Below, piece after piece: positions 58,228-64,000 of a DNA stretch of 64,000 bases (position 1 is its first letter; every line of letters begins with the position of its first letter). The notes under the pieces are model-generated. The model saw only the letters and a program-made list of their open reading frames with translations, ran no database searches and had not been told where the DNA came from. The DNA is from Amorphophallus konjac (taxonomy: Eukaryota; Streptophyta; Magnoliopsida; Alismatales; Araceae). The stretch is taken from contig CM040128.1 of the NCBI GenBank assembly GCA_022559845.1, positions 175,142,413 through 175,206,412 on the forward strand. The letters run 5' to 3'. A program made the translations under genes and the position numbers.

Positions 58228-58899
58228 AGAACCCTCCCTCTTCTCGGCATGATCTTTCTCGGCGTGAAGAAGGCAGCTTCCCGGCACGCCTCTTTCAATC
58301 GGGGAGGCCTCCCGGCGCCAAAGGGCATGGCTTCCCGGCGCGCCCCCCCCTCGTATGGGCTTTTGGGCCTTGGTGAGGGTCTCTCGGCGCCATTCTCTGG
58401 AGCTCATTCGGTAGGCCCATTCAGGGCTTTTAAACTTCATATGCACCTCGACCTCTCTTAGTTCTTCAAATATATCTTCCAGAACCGAGGAAGGCCCTCT
58501 ACTGGTGACATAGCTTCTATTGAGATAATTCATAGATCTTCATCAGTCTGTAGACTCGGGTTTCATCGACATCGCCACCTGAATGATGACAAAGCCGGAC
58601 ATCATTTCATTAGCATCGTCACCCGAACGGTGACAAGACCGGACATCAACTTTCTGAGAAGACTTCAGCCCGGTATATCGCCCATGGCGATGGTTCCTCT
58701 TTCGTTTTGACTTTGCAAAAGCCTTTACAATCTTCATTTGTTGGTTCTGGCTTCATCTTTATGTTTGCTCCTGCCTCATCTGTCAATAAGTCAACATCTG
58801 ACTCACTCTGGCATGTCATCTGTAGATTCTTGGGCAGGGCAGCAATACAGCTCTTATTAAAATATGGTAGGAGGTCTCATCAGTCAGGTGACTGCTAAT

Positions 58900-60000
58900 T
58901 CATCAGTGCTGCCATCTGGCTGATCGGGCGAGGTGCCGGTCGATCAACAGCTGGTTTCATCATCGATATTGGGTTTATATCGACGCAAGGAGGAGTTTAA
59001 GTTTCATCAGAATAGACAAAAGGTCTAAACTGGGTAGAGGTTATAGCAGGTGGGACATTAAAGGGTGCGTAGTTTTCATCAGGACAGACGAAAGGTCTAT
59101 CCTGGTAGGGTTTCATCGTTGATCGGGCGAGGTGCCAATCGATCAATAGTTGGTTTCATCATCGATATTGGGTTTATATCGATGCAAAGAAAGTGTTATA
59201 AATTTCATCAGAATAGACGAAAGGTCTACACTGGCAGGGTTTCATCATTGATCGGGCGAGGTGCCAATCGATCAATAGTTGGTTTCATCATCGATATTGG
59301 GTTTATATCGATGCAAGAAGAGTTTCATAAGTTTCATCAGAATAGACGAAAGGTCTAAACTGGCAGGGTTTCATCATTGATCGGGCGAGGTGCCGGTCGA
59401 TCAACAGTTTCATCATCAATATTGGGTTTATATCGACGCAAGAAGAGTTTCATAAGCTTCATCAGAATAGACGGAAGGTCTATCCCGGTAGGCTTTCATC
59501 GTTGATCGGGTGAGGTGCCAATCGATCAATAGTTGGTTTCATCATCGATATTGGGTTTATATCGACGCAAGAAGAGTTTCATATGTTTCATCAGAATAGA
59601 CGAAAGGTCTAAACTGGCAGGGTTTCATCATTGATCGGGCGAGGTGCCTGTCGATCAATAGTTGGTTTCATCATCGATATTGGGTTTATATCGACGCAAG
59701 GAAATTTCATAATTTTCATCAGAATAGACGAAAGGTCTAAACTGCAGGGTTTCATCATTGATAGGGCAAGGTGCCGGTCGATCAACAGTTGGTTTCATCA
59801 TCGATATTGGGTTTATATCGACGCAAGGAGAGTTTCATCATAATAGACGAAAGGTCTAAACTGCGAGGGTTTCATCATTGATCGGGCAAGGTGCCGGTCA
59901 ATCAACAGTTGGTTTCATCATCGATATTGGGTTTATATCGACGCAAGAAGATTTCATAAGTTTCATCGGGTAGACGTAAAGTCTACTCCAGCAGGCTTTA
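58900..60000. repeat. Diverged tandem array, about 120-129 bp units
   Basis: Eight units recognisable by the TTGGGTTTAT phrase at 58969, 59168, 59297, 59422, 59551, 59680, 59807 and 59927. The first interval, 199 bp, includes extra sequence. Each unit has three GGTTTCATC-like boxes and three hairpins (CGATAT/ATATCG around TGGGTTT; TAGAC/GTCTA; TTGATCG/CGATCAA). Because several units are 129 bp, one frame stays open over them; this is a by-product. Confidence 0.93.
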
Positions 60001-61008
60001 TCGCGGGTGAGGCTTGCCAAGAAATGCGTAGGCTTCATCAGGACAGACGTGAGGTCTGAGCTGGACAGGCTTCATCAGAATGGTGATGGGTTTCAGTCGG
60101 TGGGACGTTTGAAAGAGGGTATGTGGATCTTATCAGGGTAAACGTAAGGTCTACCCCGGGAGGGTTTTATCATCGGTGGGGAATGGAGCCCGCTGACCGA
60201 TGGAAGGTTTCATCAGTGAAGGGGAGGTAAAGGCAGCGTGCCGGTTGGCATGGAACTCTTGAATTACCACATTACTGACCCAAGTGCCCTTTCGGGTTTT
60301 CACCGGAGCCAGCCCCCTCTTGTTTTTGCCCACGCGCCCTTTCGGGTTTTCACGTGGCAGGGTACCCGATTTTGCCTGCAGTGCCCTTTCGGGTTTTTAC
60401 CACAGCTGGGTTTTGGCCATTTTTGCCCTTGTTCAGAGTATCTGAACAAGACTGGCGGGATATCTCTATTTTTAACCCCATTTTGTCTCTTCTTTTCTTT
60501 TTTATTGGGACTTTAGCTTCGTAAATTGTTAAGCCATGTGCTCAACTTGTGTATGTATCATCATTGATGTGGGTGCTGACACCAATGCAAGGGACATAAG
60601 ATTTTCATCGTCTGCCTAGGCGGAAGGCCTGGGTCGACTTGAGTGTGTTTTGTGGCTTAGGCGTGAAGCCGTTCGCCGGGGGCATGGCTGTATCGTTGAT
60701 GTGGGGGTTGCCATCAACGCAAGGGAATGGGATTTCATCATCCATCCAGACAGAAGGTCCGGATTGGCTCGAGGATGTGTGTAGCAGCTTAAGCACGAAA
60801 CCACTCGATGGAAACGTAGGTTTCATCGTTAATGTGGGGTTTAACATTAACGCAAAGGGATGAGGTTTTATCATCTATCCGGACGGAAGGTCTGGGTTGA
60901 TTTGAGAATGGGTGTAGCATCTTCATCAGAGCAGACGGAGAATCTACCCCGGACGGGCTTTAGCATTGCTCAGGCGGCAGGCCACCCCATTAGTAGCTGC
61001 TTTTATCA
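60001..61008. repeat. Highly diverged units and trailer, copy 1
   Basis: Contains isolated module relatives (60001-60215), a 240 bp trailer (60259-60500) with three CCCTTTCGGGTTTT repeats, and three longer units (60540-60905) whose hairpin stems have entirely different sequences from the main array but the same loops and the same GCAAGG after the first hairpin. Confidence 0.85.
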
Positions 61009-63260
61009 TTGGTATTGGGTCTATACCAACGCAAGGATTTTATAGGTTCCATCAGGATAGACATAAGGTCTAAACTGGATAGGTTTCATCATTGATCGGG
61101 CAATGTGCCGATCGATCAACAGCAGGTTTCATCATCGATATTGGGTTTATACCAAAGCAAGGATTTCATAGGTTTCATCTGATAGACGTAGGGTCTAAAC
61201 TGGATAGGTTTCATCATTGATCGGGCAATGTGCCGATCGATCAACAGCAGGTTTCATCATCGGTATTGGGTTTATACCAATGCAAGGATTTCATAGGTTT
61301 CATCAGGATAGACGTAGGGTCTAAACTGGATAGGTTTCATCATTGATCGGGCAATGTGCCGAACGATCAACAGCAGGTTTCATCATCGATATTGGGTTTA
61401 TACCAATGCAAGGATTTCATGGGTTTCATCAGGATAGACGTAGGGTCTAAACTGGATAGGTTTCATCGCTGATCGGGCAATGTGCCGATCGATCAACAGC
61501 AGGTTTCATCATCGGTATTGGGTTTATACCAATGCAAGGATTTCATAGGTTTCATCAGAATAGACGTAGGGTCTAAACTGGATAGGTTTCATCGCTGATC
61601 GGGCAGTGTGCCAATCGATCAACAGCAGGTTTCATCATCGGTATTGGGTTTATACCAATGCAAGGATTTCATAGGTTTCATCAGGATAGACGTAGGGTCT
61701 AAACTGGATAGGTTTCACCGCTGATCGGGCAGTGTGCCAATCAATCAACAGCAGGTTTCATCATCGGTATTGGGTTTATACCAATGCAAGGATTTCATAG
61801 GTTTCATCAGGATAGACGTAGGGTCTAAACTGGATAGGTTTCATCATTGATCGGGCAATGTGCCGATCGATCAACAGCAGGTTTCATCATCAGTATTGGG
61901 TTTATACCAATGCAAGGATTTCATAGGTTTCATCAGGATAGACGTAGGGTCTAAACTGGATAGGTTTCATCATTGATCGGGCAATGTGCCGATCGATCAA
62001 CAGTAGGTTTCATCATCGGTATTGGGTTTATACCAATGCAAGGATTTCATAGGTTTCATCAAGATAGACGTAGGGTCTAAACTGGATAGGTTTCATCATT
62101 GATCGGGCAATGTGCCGATCGATCAACAGCAGGTTTCATCATCGGTATTGGGTTTATACCAATACAAGGATTTCATAGATTTCATCAGGATAGACGTAGG
62201 GTCTAAACTGGATAGGTTTCACCACTGATCGGGCAATGTGCCGATCGATCAACAACAGGTTTCATCATCGGTATTGGGTTTATACCAATGCAAGGATTTC
62301 ATAGGTTTCATCAGAATAGACGTAGGGTCTAAACTGGATAGGTTTCATCGCTGATCGGGCAGTGTGCCAATCGATCAACAGCAGGTTTCATCATCGGTAT
62401 TGGGTTTATAACAATGCAAGGATTTCATAGGTTTCATCAGGATAGACGTAGGGTCTAAACTGGATAGGTTTCATCATTGATCGAGCAATGTGCCGATCGA
62501 TCAACAGCAGGTTTCATCATCGGTATTGGGTTTATACCAATGCAAGGATTTCATAGGTTTCATCAGGATAGACGTAGGGTCTAAACTGGATAGGTTTCAT
62601 CGCTGATCGGGCAATGTGCCGATCGATCAACAGCAGGTTTCATCATCGGTATTGGGTTTATACCAATGCAAGGATTTCATAGGTTTCATCAGAATAGACG
62701 TAGGGTCTAAACTGGATAGGTTTCATCGCTGATCGGGCAGTGTGCCAATCGATCAACAGCAGGTTTCATCATCGGTATTGGGTTTATACCAATGCAAGGA
62801 TTTCATAGATTTCATCAGGATAGACGTAGGGTCTAAACTAGATAGGTTTCACCGCTGATCGGGCAGTGTGCCAATCAATCAACAGCAGGTTTCATCATCG
62901 GTATTGGGTTTATACCAATGCAAGGATTTCATAGGTTTCATCAGGATAGACGTAGGGTCTAAACTGGATAGGTTTCACCGCTGATCGGGCAGTGTGCCAA
63001 TCAATCAACAGCAGGTTTCATCATCGGTATTGGGTTTATACCAATGCAAGGATTTCATAGGTTTCATCAGAATAGACGTAGGGTCTAAACTGGATAGGTT
63101 TCATCGCTGATCGGGCAGTGTGCCAATCGATCAACAGCAGGTTTCATCATCGGTATTGGGTTTATACCAATGCAAGGGTTTCATAGATTTCATCAGGATA
63201 GACGTAAAGTCTAAACTGGAGAGGGTTTTATCATTGATCGGGCGAGGTGCCGATCGACCA
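61009..63260. repeat. 126 bp tandem array, 18 units
   Basis: The TTGGG phrase recurs at 61015, 61141, 61266 and then every 126 bp exactly through 61392, 61518 and onward to 63156. The unit is module 1 (46 bp), module 2 (37 bp) and module 3 (43 bp), each opening with GGTTTCATC. Units are close to identical apart from a few variant positions that define four main types. GC content is moderate and there are no coding signs. Confidence 0.96.
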
Positions 63261-63416
63261 ATGGTAGCTTTCATCGCGGTGGAACCTGGGACGAGGTATG
63301 AGGGCTTTTATCAGGATAGACGTCGGGCCTATACTGAGTGGGTCTAATCGTCGATCGGGCAAGGCGCCGGTCGAATGACGAGGAGTTTTATGGCGGGAGG
63401 TGAGGCTTTCTTTGGG

Positions 63417-63660
63417 ATTACCACATTACTGACCCAAGTGCCCTTTCGGGTTTTCACCGGAGCCAGCCCCCTCTTGCTTTTGCCCACGTGTCCTTTCAGG
63501 TTTTCACGTGGCGGGGTACCCGATTTTGCCTGCAGTGCCCTTTCGGGTTTTCACCACAGCTGGGTTTTAGCCATTTTTGCCCTTGCTCAGAAAGCCTGAA
63601 CAAGACCGGCGGGGTATCTCTATTTTTAACCCCATTTTTCTTTTCTCATTTTTTTTCTTT
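63417..63660. repeat. Trailer, copy 2
   Basis: Near-identical to 60259-60500: ATTACCACATTACTGACCC, three CCCTTTCGGGTTTTCAC-type repeats, then TGAACAAGAC and CTATTTTTAACCCCATTTT. The pair marks a large duplication of array plus trailer with a 3,158 bp offset. Confidence 0.92.
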
Positions 63661-63689
63661 TAGAGGGTGACAGATTGGAATGCCATTAA

Positions 63690-64000
63690 TCCATGATAAG
63701 GAGTGGCTTGGTTAGGGCGGAGTGCCACTAGACCAAGAAAGGGTAGCTCGGCTGGGGCGAAGTGCCGCTAGACCAAGGATGAGGGTAGTTCGGCTAGGGC
63801 GGAATGCCGCTAGACCAAGAATGAGGGTAGCTCGGCTAGGGCGGGGTGCCGCTGGACCAAGAAGAGGGTAGCTTGGCTAGGGCGGAGTGCCGCTAGACCA
63901 AGAAAGGGTAGCTCGGCTAGGGAGGAGTGCCGCTAGACCAAGAAAGGGTAGCTCGGCTAGGGCGGAGTGCCGCTAGACCAAGAATGAGGGTAGCTCAGCT
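63690..64000. repeat. 40-42 bp minisatellite, runs off the window
   Basis: GGGTAG starts at 63741, 63783, 63825, 63866, 63906, 63946 and 63988 (intervals 42, 42, 41, 40, 40, 42), with a variant first unit at about 63700. Each unit contains TAGGGCGGAGTGCCNCTAGACCAAG or a close form (key bases: GGC, GGAGT, GCC, CTAG), which folds as a hairpin. Length changes are in a GAA(TGA)GGG stretch between units. Confidence 0.95.

Larger units (their letters stand above)
55541..58940. other. GC-rich non-coding region with internal duplications
   Basis: No supported gene. It holds a diverged duplication (55865-55985 against 56325-56430), a hairpin-forming GGGGGCAGCGCCCCC (about 56200), a cluster of CTCGGCG/CCCGGCG motifs (56711-57085), a second diverged duplication (57360-57410 against 57536-57580), a minus-strand TATA-like site (58217-58227) with purine-rich leader, and a second CGGCG cluster (58245-58395). 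It may be LTR or UTR sequence of an unseen element. Confidence 0.6.

Noticed and set aside
59065..59850. Open frames giving a repeated peptide (SLIGRGANRSIVGFIIDIGF type)
   Set aside because: They exist because diverged units are often 129 bp, a multiple of three; frames are closed in the homogeneous part of the array and codon changes follow hairpin pairing, not protein conservation.
58940..63260. Regular array considered as a CRISPR locus
   Set aside because: The whole 126 bp unit is repeated with no unique spacers, no leader or cas genes, and the context is plant retrotransposons.

Overview
This 64 kb window looks like repeat-rich plant chromatin (heterochromatin or intergenic DNA of a large-genome angiosperm). 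I find no host gene, tRNA or rRNA that I can support. What can be named is LTR-retrotransposon sequence from plant-specific or plant-typical lineages: Tekay-type chromoviruses (gag-pol with a C-terminal chromodomain), Athila, Tat (with the extra archaeal-type RNase H), SIRE-like Ty1/copia with long coiled-coil gags, and a family without pol that I do not recognise, called here the GPP element after its repeated GCPGPP peptide motif. Species cannot be told from the sequence. All lineage names are from family knowledge and were not searched.

Layout. 1-3955: 3' part of GPP-A (+). 3956-4410 and 15577-19615: the two halves of GPP-B (-), split by a full-length Tekay-1 (4411-15571, +) with LTRs, PBS, PPT and a GTCCT target duplication. 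19616-23633: 5' end of Tekay-2 (-), broken by GPP-B. 23634-28439: 3' end of an Athila element (+) whose LTR carries a solo LTR (26121-27013). 28440-33507: 5' end of SIRE-1 (-). 33508-38680: Tekay-3 (+), broken. 38681-43889: Tat-1 pol (-). 43890-46839: GPP-C (-). 46840-50727: SIRE-2 (+). 50728-55540: LTR start and gag of a Tat-like, apparently pol-less element (+). 55541-58940: GC-rich non-coding sequence with internal duplications and a minus-strand promoter-like site. 58941-63660: diverged and then homogeneous tandem arrays. 63690-64000: a 40-42 bp minisatellite running out of the window.

The left half is best read as a nest: Tekay-3 LTR holds SIRE-1, which holds Athila, which holds Tekay-2, which holds GPP-B, which holds both Tekay-1 and GPP-A. 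Only the Tekay-1 and solo-LTR insertions have both ends in the window; the other levels are inferred from clean LTR termini abutting broken genes. The proteins are nearly all dead, and most stop codons are C-to-T or G-to-A changes without frameshifts, the pattern expected from decay of methylated cytosine. Tekay-1 is the youngest: about 45 by-eye differences between its two LTRs (about 1.4 percent) and three nonsense codons in 1,464.

The two most unusual things are (1) the tandem array at 58.9-63.4 kb, whose 126 bp unit consists of three modules, each a GGTTTCATC box plus a hairpin; diverged copies change both arms of the hairpins together while loops stay constant, and the 40-42 bp minisatellite at the end repeats the third hairpin's plan; and (2) the GPP family, with 2.3-2.4 kb LTRs, TGATG/CATCA termini and a long proline-rich ORF of unknown function.
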